DNA of 11,832 nt from an uncultured Collinsella sp. (GTDB taxonomy: Bacteria > Actinomycetota > Coriobacteriia > Coriobacteriales > Coriobacteriaceae): NCBI GenBank assembly GCA_900547025.1, contig UREZ01000055.1, positions 1-11,832 of the forward strand. The letters run 5' to 3'. Positions within the stretch are counted from its first letter, which is position 1. The number at the start of each line of letters is the position of its first letter. The notes under the pieces were generated by a model that worked only from the letters and a program-made list of their open reading frames with translations, searched no databases and was not told where the DNA came from. The translations under genes were made by a program, and so were the position numbers. Below, in pieces: positions 5,762-11,832 of this stretch.

Positions 5762-7192
5762 ATGGCATCGAAGAACCTTTTGCCCGTCGTCGCACTCTGC
5801 GGCGCGCTCGCAACCGGAACGCCTGTCGCCGCTTGGGCGACTCCTGTCATGGCAGACTCCTTACCAGCGGCCCTAAGCTCCGCACCAAATCCGTCGAGCG
5901 CCATTGCGTGCAAGCGTTTTTCGATCGCACAGGCCGCAATCTCGACCTCGGGATGTCTTCGTCGTAATACGGACGGCTCGATAGTCGTGGATATCGATCG
6001 TTCGAACAAGGCAAACGGCTCCCGGGCGGGGTGCGCCGTCTGCACGTGGCGCTCGGCTGTGCTCGATGCAGATGGCGATCCATGCAATTTAGAGCTGCGC
6101 ATCGACATCGCTTCGGTCGATGACTCGGCGAACGGAGCGAAGGTCGCCTTCGACGGTACGTTTTTTGAGAAAGGAGGCGGTATATGTCTGGGCTGCGCCG
6201 CCGCGAATGCAGACGATGCGCAGCCCACCCTCTCATTCACGGCATCATTGCGGCTGACCAAAGCCGGCACCGATGCCATCGCGGCGGGAGAAGCGTCCCT
6301 GCTGTTCTACGCCGTCAGTACCAAAGACACAGACGCTCATTTCGAGAAGCCAGCCGGATCACTCAGCCTTACACGAGGGATAGAGGCAGGTCCTTTTGAA
6401 ATCGATTCCCACGCGCAAAGCAGGCAACGCATTCTTGCCGACCCGGCGCTTCTCGAAATGGAGTGGAACGGATCCGGAGCTATCGGAATTCTCCTCTCCG
6501 CGTTTGACGCCAAGACGCTCCCCCCAAACGACGAACCCATCAACGCAACCATACAAGAAGAGAGCGCGGACAAAGAAGCAGGTGCGGGCGACACGCCGTC
6601 GCCGACAAACAGCGTCCCAGCTTCTCTCGAAGCACCGAATGAACCCGCTACCGATCCAAACGATTCCGAACTCGCGGACAGTCTGGGGCTTGCTGATCCT
6701 CAAGAGATCGATGAAGGTAACTGCTGCGTGCTTGCCGCGCTCGACCACACAGAGGTCATCGACGCTGCGAACATCGAAGTTGCCGCCGCCAATCAACCCG
6801 TCCGCAAGTCGGCCATCATCGCATTTCCCGAATCCATCGAAGTCGTCTTTTTGCCATCGGGCGAGGTCGTGGCCCCAACACTGCTCACCTTGTTGGGCGC
6901 CAAGAATACTCGAAACGAAATTAAAAAGGTCACGGTTGTCGACCCTGCAACCACCGCCAAGCTGCGTCTATACGCCGTTGCTCCAGATGGAGGCAAGACC
7001 TTGGAATTCGATGGCGACACACTCCTAGCCTGGCGGCGTCTGGACATTATGCAAGACGTCTCGTATCAGATCGAACTCGAAGGGTTTGATCGTGCCCGCG
7101 ATGCCAATATCATCGCCGCGGCTATTGAATTCCCGCAGCGGCTTATGACACTGCGCTTTGAATACTATCCCTATGTCCCGACAACCACCTGA
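5762..7192 (+). CDS. Large secreted two-domain protein with cysteine pairs (476 aa)
   Basis: AAGGAG (5751-5756) lies 5 nt before the ATG. The N-terminus is a signal peptide (hydrophobic LLPVVALCGALATGTPVAAWA, cut near residue 26-31). Domain 1 (about 50-210) is beta-rich and holds seven cysteines, including two CxxC pairs (C91/C94 and C142/C145). Residues 253-320 form an acidic, Pro/Glu/Asp/Ser-rich linker. Domain 2 (about 320-476) starts with C321-C322 and contains FPESIEVVFLPSGEVVAP (355-372), which resembles the VPT-x-I segment of the secreted protein at 4879-5478, and ends with a strand MTLRFEYYPY. There is no sorting signal or C-terminal helix, so it is either released or held by partners. 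Codon use looks more relaxed and A+T-richer than in the etf genes. It was not recognised as a named family; a surface or pilus-like adhesin is one possibility suggested by the neighbours. Confidence 0.75.
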   Translation: MASKNLLPVVALCGALATGTPVAAWATPVMADSLPAALSSAPNPSSAIACKRFSIAQAAISTSGCLRRNTDGSIVVDIDRSNKANGSRAGCAVCTWRSAVLDADGDPCNLELRIDIASVDDSANGAKVAFDGTFFEKGGGICLGCAAANADDAQPTLSFTASLRLTKAGTDAIAAGEASLLFYAVSTKDTDAHFEKPAGSLSLTRGIEAGPFEIDSHAQSRQRILADPALLEMEWNGSGAIGILLSAFDAKTLPPNDEPINATIQEESADKEAGAGDTPSPTNSVPASLEAPNEPATDPNDSELADSLGLADPQEIDEGNCCVLAALDHTEVIDAANIEVAAANQPVRKSAIIAFPESIEVVFLPSGEVVAPTLLTLLGAKNTRNEIKKVTVVDPATTAKLRLYAVAPDGGKTLEFDGDTLLAWRRLDIMQDVSYQIELEGFDRARDANIIAAAIEFPQRLMTLRFEYYPYVPTTT

Positions 7193-7310
7193 GGCTTAAA
7201 TGCTGCGCATCATTCCTAACACCACTTATATAACGTATTAGATGAGTCGCGATGTGCCTCGCATTTCGTTCTGCTACGATTGCCACGTTGGCATCAATAC
7301 AGGAGGGCTC
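7193..7310 (+). promoter_or_regulatory. Spacer with extended -10 candidate for the DUF554 gene
   Basis: These 118 bp hold a possible extended -10 element, TG-C-TACGAT (7272-7280), about 30 nt before the ATG, with no convincing -35. No T-tailed hairpin follows the upstream secreted-protein gene. An ATG at 7242 is in frame with the DUF554 gene but has no ribosome-binding site and would lie upstream of the candidate promoter. Confidence 0.35.
7301..7306 (+). promoter_or_regulatory. Shine-Dalgarno site that decides the DUF554 start
   Basis: AGGAGG ends 4 nt before the ATG at 7311. It selects the start MPGLGTIIN, which is where DUF554 proteins normally begin, over the in-frame ATG at 7242. Confidence 0.8.
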
Positions 7311-8027
7311 ATGCCGGGCTTGGGAACAATCATCAACGTTGTGCTTTTAGTTGCGGGCGGTCTTTTGGGATTAGCGGGCGGCCGCTTCATTACACCGCGC
7401 ATCCAAGACACGCTCATGAAAGCATCGGGGCTGTGCGTCCTGTTTATCGGCCTGGGCGGCACCATGCAAAAGATGCTCATCATCGATGGAAAGGCACTAG
7501 CGACCACCGGTACCACCATGCTCATCGTCTCATTTGCGCTCGGTTCGCTCATCGGCGAGGCCATCAACTTGGAGGCCGCCATCGAGAACCTTGGCGAATG
7601 GCTCAAGCGCAAGACTGGCAGTGAGGGCGATAACGAGTTCACCAACGCTTTTGTCTCGACATCGCTGACCGTCTGCATCGGTGCCATGGCTATCGTGGGA
7701 TCGATCCAGGACGGTCTGCTCGGTGACTGGTCAACGCTTGCCTTGAAAGGCGCATTGGACTGCATCATCGTCTGCACCATGACGGCGTCGCTTGGCCGCG
7801 GCTGCATTTTCTCCGCCCTGCCCGTCGCCGTGTTCCAGGGGACGATCACGTTGTTTGCCGGCGCGCTCTCCCCCATCATGACCACGGCAGCCCTCGACAG
7901 CCTTTCGCTCGTAGGCTCCATGCTCATCTTCTGCGTCGGCGTCAACCTCATCCGTCCTCAGACCTTCCGCACGGCCAATATGCTCCCCTCCGTCGTCATC
8001 GCCGTCATCTACGCCCTCCTGTTCTAA
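7311..8027 (+). CDS. DUF554 family integral membrane protein (YdfK/YqgA-like)
   Basis: A 238-aa polytopic membrane protein of the DUF554 family, whose members are widespread and functionally uncharacterised. The N-terminus GLGTIINVVLLVAGGLLGLAGG is the family hallmark. About seven hydrophobic segments follow, including CVLFIGLGGTM, MLIVSFALGSLIGEAIN, LTVCIGAMAIVGSIQDG, CIIVCTMTASLGRG, ALPVAVFQGTITLFAG, LVGSMLIFCVGVNLI and a last helix SVVIAVIYALLF. The segment AMAIVGSIQDGL and the Gly-rich helices are typical of the family. The length is normal. It is probably transcribed alone from its own extended -10 promoter and appears unrelated to the genes on either side. The substrate, if it is a transporter, is unknown. 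Confidence 0.9.
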   Translation: MPGLGTIINVVLLVAGGLLGLAGGRFITPRIQDTLMKASGLCVLFIGLGGTMQKMLIIDGKALATTGTTMLIVSFALGSLIGEAINLEAAIENLGEWLKRKTGSEGDNEFTNAFVSTSLTVCIGAMAIVGSIQDGLLGDWSTLALKGALDCIIVCTMTASLGRGCIFSALPVAVFQGTITLFAGALSPIMTTAALDSLSLVGSMLIFCVGVNLIRPQTFRTANMLPSVVIAVIYALLF

Positions 8028-8034
8028 ATCTATC

Positions 8035-8100
8035 AACGCAGCGGTATCTCGAACATCTGTTTGATGCTGTGCTATGATATGAGGTCACCGTAGCTGCGTT
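8035..8100 (+). repeat. 8-bp inverted repeat flanking the TerB-module promoter
   Basis: AACGCAGC (8035-8042) and GCTGCGTT (8093-8100) are perfect reverse complements, 50 bp apart, one on each side of the -10 element at 8073-8078. The downstream arm falls within the early transcribed region, next to the ribosome-binding site. It could be a pair of operator half-sites or a chance match; 8 bp over this distance is suggestive only. Confidence 0.35.
8070..8078 (+). promoter_or_regulatory. Extended -10 promoter of the TerB/ATPase operon
   Basis: TG-C-TATGAT matches the extended -10 consensus well (TATGAT is 5 of 6). No clear -35 is present about 17 bp upstream, which is normal for extended -10 promoters. 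It lies 38 nt before the GTG start, giving a short leader of about 30 nt. Confidence 0.5.
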
Positions 8101-8115
8101 AGGAGAGGAGAAGCG

Positions 8116-9876
8116 GTGGCCGACCAGGACATCAAGATGCTCATCGAGCGCATTATGGCCGAGGCCCGGACCCATCAGTCCACCCGCTTCTCAAACGAAA
8201 TCTACGCAGACGAGCCGATTCTCAAAACCGGCCGACAGATGCAGAATTTCCTCCCCGACCAGTACCGTAAAATGCGCGAGATATCGCGCTGGCAGGATGA
8301 CCCCAAGGGCGGTGCGGGCCGCTGGCTTTCGGAAGCCGAGCTTTTTTACCGCCAGGGCCTGCTGATGGCCGACTTTGAGGACGACTGTCCCTACAACGGC
8401 ACCTTTAAGTCGTACTTTCCCACCTACAACGCCATGAGCGACCGGCAGCTGCGCGGCTACTTTACCTGGCGTGCCCAAGTGCGCCGCGGAACCGTCGAGG
8501 AAACGTCTACGTCCTTTGCCTTTCTGTATCTCTATGAGCTGATTTGCGGCATTGGCGTAGATGACCCGCTCGACGGTTTTAACAAGATCAAGGCCTTTTG
8601 GGATGTCTATCGCGCCTTCGAGCCCGGCATTGATCGGTTTGCACGCGTGTGGTTGCAGGATTACGCCGTATTCCATGGGCTCGACCCCAAGCTGCTCCGC
8701 GACTCTAAAACCGTCATGTTCGATAACGCCCTTATCGAGCTGCGGCGCGCGGCACGAGACCTTGTACCGGCACCGGCACCGTCCGACCAGACCCCCAAAC
8801 GTCGCAAAACCTCCGAGCCCACGCTCCCCCTTCCGCCCGATGAGGTGCGCGAGGAGCGACTCATGGCCGCCATCAACGCCCTCTCCACGTACAACCTAAG
8901 TAACTCGCGGCTCGACCGCAGCCACCACCGCGATCTGCGCCACGTGGCATGCGCCGCGTATGTCCGCATGGCGCGCTACTATGACACGCATCGAAAGACC
9001 GGCATCGTAGCGAGCTTGTTTGGGGAGGAGACGGCCATGCCCTACACCATGTTTGCCTCGGCCGTATTCTTTGCGCCCGAGCGCCACGAGAACTGCGAAT
9101 ACCGCCTGGATCCCATCCATATCTACCGTTGCCAAAACGGCTTTTGGGAATGTATGCGTATCCATGGTAGTAGGCAAAAGAGCAGCAAGCTCGGTGAAAT
9201 GATGCGCGCCTGCGACCAACGCCTGCGCCTGGCGCTGGACCCCGCCCATCCCCTTAAGGAAGAAAAGGTCCCCAAATATCTGGCCAAGATTATCGATGAC
9301 GAGATTGTGGCATGGCTTTCGTGGGACGCCGCACACCAGCCCGTCAAGATCGATATCGACCTGACTCAGCTGGGGCACATTCGGAGCGCCGCTGCGCAAA
9401 CGCGCGAAGCACTTTTAATCGACGAAGAGCGCGAGGACGGCGCACCTGTGGAAGCCGAGGCAGCGGACTCAGGGCAACCGGAAGCCGAGCCCGTAGCCGA
9501 CGCGATTGTCGAGGCGGTCGCGGCACCCATTCGGCAGGACGAGACCGACGAGCCAACCATATCCACCGAACAGTTTGGTGTCGTGGCACCGCTTCTCGCG
9601 CCGACGCCCGCGTTCGCAGCTGTTGCGCCCGCTGACGCCACGAACGAACTCACGCCTGCCGCAGACGCCTATCTCCGCGCGCTGCTCGAGCACAACGCAG
9701 TACAGGCGGAATCGGCGGTAGTGCAATCGGGGCAGAGCGAGGACATGCTCGTCGACAGCATCAACGAGGCGCTCTTTGACCTGGTGGGCGACACCGTAAT
9801 TGAATTTAGCGCGGCAGGGCCGCAGATTATCGAGGACTACGAAGCAGACGTGAGAGGATACCTAGACCATGAGTGA
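8116..9876 (+). CDS. TerB_N/TerB_C domain protein of a BREX-like module
   Basis: A 586-aa cytoplasmic protein. The GTG start has a doubled ribosome-binding site (AGGAGAGGAG, 8101-8110) 5 nt upstream. Residues 55-210 match the TerB_N domain pattern: FKSYFPTYNAMSDRQLRGYF-TWR-x-VRRG (97-125), then FAFLYLYEL-x-x-GIGV (135-148). Residues 298-350 carry LFGEETAMPYTMF and a further conserved-looking block IYRCQNGFWEC (336-346). From about 360 the TerB_C type region follows: LGEMMRACDQRLR, KIDIDLTQLGHIRSAAAQTRE (411-431) and, after a linker, VDSINEALFDLVGDTVIEF (546-564). The linker 437-515 is acidic, Ala/Glu/Pro-rich and probably disordered. TerB_N/TerB_C proteins are known from the comparative genomics of tellurite-resistance-linked stress and phage-defence gene neighbourhoods, next to ATPases and SF2 helicases, as here. 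The last 8 bp overlap the ATPase gene. The biochemical role is unknown; scaffold or sensor is a guess. Confidence 0.82.
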   Translation: MADQDIKMLIERIMAEARTHQSTRFSNEIYADEPILKTGRQMQNFLPDQYRKMREISRWQDDPKGGAGRWLSEAELFYRQGLLMADFEDDCPYNGTFKSYFPTYNAMSDRQLRGYFTWRAQVRRGTVEETSTSFAFLYLYELICGIGVDDPLDGFNKIKAFWDVYRAFEPGIDRFARVWLQDYAVFHGLDPKLLRDSKTVMFDNALIELRRAARDLVPAPAPSDQTPKRRKTSEPTLPLPPDEVREERLMAAINALSTYNLSNSRLDRSHHRDLRHVACAAYVRMARYYDTHRKTGIVASLFGEETAMPYTMFASAVFFAPERHENCEYRLDPIHIYRCQNGFWECMRIHGSRQKSSKLGEMMRACDQRLRLALDPAHPLKEEKVPKYLAKIIDDEIVAWLSWDAAHQPVKIDIDLTQLGHIRSAAAQTREALLIDEEREDGAPVEAEAADSGQPEAEPVADAIVEAVAAPIRQDETDEPTISTEQFGVVAPLLAPTPAFAAVAPADATNELTPAADAYLRALLEHNAVQAESAVVQSGQSEDMLVDSINEALFDLVGDTVIEFSAAGPQIIEDYEADVRGYLDHE

Positions 9877-11173
9877 TACCGCATCCGCAGCGCCCCGTGT
9901 ACCCAAACGCGTCGCTGCCGTTATCCTTAACTCGCTCAAGGGCGGCGTGGTCCCGCGCATCGGCCTTCCCTATATCACCGTGGGACGCGAGGTCGAGATT
10001 CGCGCCCTGCTCACCGATTTGAGTCTCATCGCCGATGGCGGCGCGAGCTTCCGCTTTTTAGTCGGTCGCTACGGAGCCGGCAAGAGCTTTTTGCTCCAGA
10101 CCATCCGCACGCACGCCATGGGCGAGGGATTCGTCGTCGCCGATGCCGACCTATCCCCTGAGCGCCGCCTGCAGGGCGGCCAGGGACAGGGCCTTGCCAC
10201 CTACCGTGAGCTCATCCGCAACATATCGACTAAAACGCGCCCCGAGGGCGGTGCACTCAACCTTATCCTGGATCGCTGGGTCGCCTCGTGTGCCGATGCC
10301 GATGAGTCTGCCGTCAATGCCCAACTGGCCCCGCTCGAGGAAATGGTCCACGGCTTCGACTTCTCCCGTATGCTCCGCCGCTACCGCGCGGCCGTATCCG
10401 AGGGCGACGAAGAAGCTATGAGCCGCGTGACCAAATGGATTCGCGGCGAGTACCGCACCAAGAGTGAGGCACGCGCCGAGCTGGGCTCCTCGACCATCAT
10501 CAGCGATGACGACTGGTACGACTACGTTAAGCTCATCGCGCGTTTTTTGGTCTGCAGCGGCTACAAGGGTATGTTGGTGCTCATCGACGAGCTCGTGAAT
10601 CTGTATAAGATTCCCAACGCGATCACGCGCCAGTACAACTACGAGAAGATCCTGACCATGTACAACGACACACTCCAGGGCAAGGCGCAGTACCTGGGCA
10701 TGATCATGGGCGGCACGCCAACCTCCATCGAAGACCGCCGCCGCGGCGTGTTCTCCTACGAGGCTCTGCGTAGCCGACTCGCTCAGGGTCGCTTTGCGCG
10801 CGAGGACCTTAAGGACATGCTCGCGCCCATCATCCGTCTGCAGCCACTCACCTACGAGGAGCTGCTGGTGCTGATCGAAAAACTCATGCAAATTCACGCC
10901 GGCTACTTTGGCTGGACGCCCACGCTTACCGAGAACGACTTGGTGGACTTCCTCAAGATCGAGTTCGGTCGTGTGGGAGCCGACACACATCTGACGCCGC
11001 GTGAAGTCATTCGCGACTTTATCGAGCTGCTCGACATCCTATGCCAGAACCCCGACGCCAACGTAGCCGAGCTGCTGCAAAGCGTCGGCGGCGACGCGCT
11101 GGTGCCGGCAGCAGCAACAGGCGACACCGGCACCGCAGGCGGCGACCGTAACTTCGCCGAATTCACCATCTAA
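9869..11173 (+). CDS. BrxD-like P-loop ATPase (DUF2791)
   Basis: A 434-aa ATP-binding protein that matches the DUF2791/BrxD layout. It begins with a region around GLPYITVGREVEI (32-44), then Walker A GRYGAGKS (66-73), Walker B MLVLIDE (235-241) and a sensor-like GMIMGGTP (277-284). The C-terminal half, with RLQPLTYEELLVLIEKL (323-339) and LTPREVIRDFIELLDIL (375-391), resembles a winged-helix-like AAA+ lid. BrxD is the ATPase of type 2 BREX defence loci, where it accompanies the helicase BrxHI; the same pair is present here. It starts inside the 3' end of the TerB gene (8-bp overlap), with GAGAGGA 10 nt upstream, so production is coupled. The stop codon lies in the left arm of the hairpin at 11172-11208. 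The ATPase call is firm; the defence role is inferred. Confidence 0.86.
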   Translation: MSDTASAAPRVPKRVAAVILNSLKGGVVPRIGLPYITVGREVEIRALLTDLSLIADGGASFRFLVGRYGAGKSFLLQTIRTHAMGEGFVVADADLSPERRLQGGQGQGLATYRELIRNISTKTRPEGGALNLILDRWVASCADADESAVNAQLAPLEEMVHGFDFSRMLRRYRAAVSEGDEEAMSRVTKWIRGEYRTKSEARAELGSSTIISDDDWYDYVKLIARFLVCSGYKGMLVLIDELVNLYKIPNAITRQYNYEKILTMYNDTLQGKAQYLGMIMGGTPTSIEDRRRGVFSYEALRSRLAQGRFAREDLKDMLAPIIRLQPLTYEELLVLIEKLMQIHAGYFGWTPTLTENDLVDFLKIEFGRVGADTHLTPREVIRDFIELLDILCQNPDANVAELLQSVGGDALVPAAATGDTGTAGGDRNFAEFTI

Positions 11174-11208
11174 CCTGCCAAAAAGGGACAGGTTTATTTT
11201 GGCAGGTT
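11172..11208 (+). terminator. 12-bp perfect hairpin with T-run, REP-like copy B
   Basis: AACCTGCCAAAA (11172-11183) and TTTTGGCAGGTT (11197-11208) pair perfectly, with a 13-nt loop AGGGACAGGTTTA and a following TT (11209-11210). It works on paper as a weak rho-independent terminator in either direction and begins inside the ATPase stop codon. A second CAGGTT at 11189-11194 could compete for the same left arm. The sequence resembles, from memory, the GGGACAGGTTTATTTT-type intergenic repeats linked to RAYT (Y1 REP) transposases, and it shares the core GCCAAAA..GACAG..TTTTGGC with 3941-3964. Confidence 0.6.
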
Positions 11209-11289
11209 TTATCTGGGCGAACGTTGAGACTGTAATGCAGCAAGCCGTTGCCAGCCGCGTTGAGAGATTCGTTTTTGAGAGGAGGCCCC
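11209..11289 (+). other. Short spacer before the helicase gene
   Basis: About 80 bp lie between the hairpin and the helicase GTG. No convincing promoter was seen; TTGAGA at 11224-11229 has no -10 at a proper distance. The spacer ends with a strong GAGAGGAGG (11277-11285), 4 nt before the GTG. The helicase may depend on read-through past the hairpin. Confidence 0.4.
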
Positions 11290-11832
11290 GTGAACGCCTT
11301 TGACCGCTACGCCCCGTTTATCCAAGACTTCATCTACTCCCACGATTGGGAGAGCCTGCGCTCTATCCAGGTTGCGGCGGCAGACGCCATCTTTAACACA
11401 CAAGACAATGTGCTCCTAACGGCATCCACAGCTTCCGGCAAAACCGAAGCGGCCTTCTTTCCCATCCTGACCGAGTTTTGGGAGAACCCGCCCGCAAGCG
11501 TTGGTGCCCTCTACATTGGCCCCCTCAAGGCACTCATCAATGATCAGTTCGTCCGTCTCAATGACCTGTGCGAAGAGGCCGATATCCCTGTCTGGCACTG
11601 GCATGGCGATGTCTCGCAGTCGCACAAGGCTAAGCTCATCAAAAAACCGAGCGGTATCTTGCAGATTACGCCCGAGTCGCTCGAGGCGCTCCTGATCCAT
11701 AAGCACATGGCAATCCCTCGTATGTTCTGCGACCTGCGCTATGTGGTTATCGACGAGGTTCATTCGCTCATGCGCGGCGACCGCGGCGGTCAGACGCTCT
11801 GCCTTATCGAGCGCCTCTCGCGCATGGCGGGC
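11290..11832 (+). CDS. DEAD/DEAH SF2 helicase, Lhr/BrxHI-like (5' part, runs off the window)
   Basis: Only the first 181 codons are present; the frame is still open at the last base. The GTG has GAGAGGAGG 4 nt upstream. Visible superfamily 2 helicase motifs in order are a Q-motif-like LRSIQVAAADAIF (23-35), motif I TASTASGKTEAAFFP (44-58), motif Ia IGPLKALINDQF (76-87), motif Ib QITPESLEALL (125-135) and motif II VVIDEVHS (152-159), followed by RGDRGGQ. The DEVH box and the ILQITPESLEALL and GDRGGQ segments are like those of Lhr-family helicases, the group that includes BrxHI of BREX. Domain 2 and any C-terminal extension lie outside. Together with the BrxD-like ATPase and TerB protein it forms the apparent three-gene module. 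Confidence 0.85.
   Translation, partial: MNAFDRYAPFIQDFIYSHDWESLRSIQVAAADAIFNTQDNVLLTASTASGKTEAAFFPILTEFWENPPASVGALYIGPLKALINDQFVRLNDLCEEADIPVWHWHGDVSQSHKAKLIKKPSGILQITPESLEALLIHKHMAIPRMFCDLRYVVIDEVHSLMRGDRGGQTLCLIERLSRMAG

Noticed and set aside
6173..6399. A perfect AAAGGAGG followed 6 nt later by an ATG (71 codons) inside the large secreted protein gene
   Set aside because: The purines encode the Glu-Lys-Gly-Gly-Gly run of the host protein, and the internal frame gives an Arg-rich peptide with no recognisable feature.
9132..9147. CCAAAA-CGGC-TTTTGG hairpin inside the TerB gene
   Set aside because: It looks like the REP-like stems but lacks the GACAG loop and encodes conserved-looking residues (CQNGFW), so it is probably chance.
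10151..10990. A 279-codon minus-strand frame inside the ATPase gene
   Set aside because: Antisense to the Walker A/B-containing gene; composition typical of a shadow frame.
1..11832. CRISPR arrays, tRNA or rRNA genes, insertion sequences
   Set aside because: Looked for by eye on both strands; no regularly spaced repeats, tRNA-like cloverleaf ends or transposase motifs were seen.

Overview
The window looks like chromosomal DNA from a high-GC anaerobic gut actinobacterium of the Coriobacteriia, most likely Collinsella or a close relative. This is an inference from the GC-rich codon use, the ferredoxin-fused electron-transfer flavoprotein operon, the LAQTG-type sorting signal and remembered protein families; no rRNA or other marker gene is present to prove it. 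No tRNA, rRNA, CRISPR array, transposase or phage gene was seen.

Layout. (1) Positions 14-3651, minus strand: a tight three-gene operon in the order FAD-linked 2-hydroxyacid dehydrogenase (GlcD/LctD type), etfB, and etfA with an N-terminal two-cluster ferredoxin domain. It resembles the LctBCD lactate dehydrogenase/Etf complex of acetogens and probably oxidises a hydroxy acid such as lactate while passing electrons to NAD+ with help from reduced ferredoxin. (2) Positions 3652-3985: a 334-bp divergent intergenic region with a candidate promoter on each strand, a tandem TTGGTCA repeat with an 11-bp period, and two overlapping stem-loops just before the next gene. (3) Positions 3986-7192, plus strand: a cell-envelope cluster made of a 98-aa acidic unknown protein, a single-pass membrane-anchored protein, a secreted protein, a very small sortase-type anchored protein, and a larger secreted cysteine-containing protein whose C-terminal part resembles the first secreted protein. 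(4) Positions 7311-8027: a DUF554 integral membrane protein. (5) Positions 8116-11832: a probable three-gene nucleic-acid or defence module, comprising a TerB_N/TerB_C-type protein, a BrxD-like (DUF2791) P-loop ATPase, and the first 181 codons of an Lhr/BrxHI-like DEAD/DEAH helicase that runs off the window.

The most interesting parts are module 5, the envelope cluster, and two hairpins, at 3941-3964 and 11172-11208. The hairpins share the core GCCAAAA..GACAG..TTTTGGC and look like two members of one dispersed REP-like repeat family. In module 5 the TerB protein and ATPase genes overlap by 8 bp and so should be translationally coupled, while a terminator-like member of the repeat family separates the ATPase from the helicase. 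The core BREX genes pglX, pglZ and brxC are not in the window, so the module is called BREX-like, not BREX.
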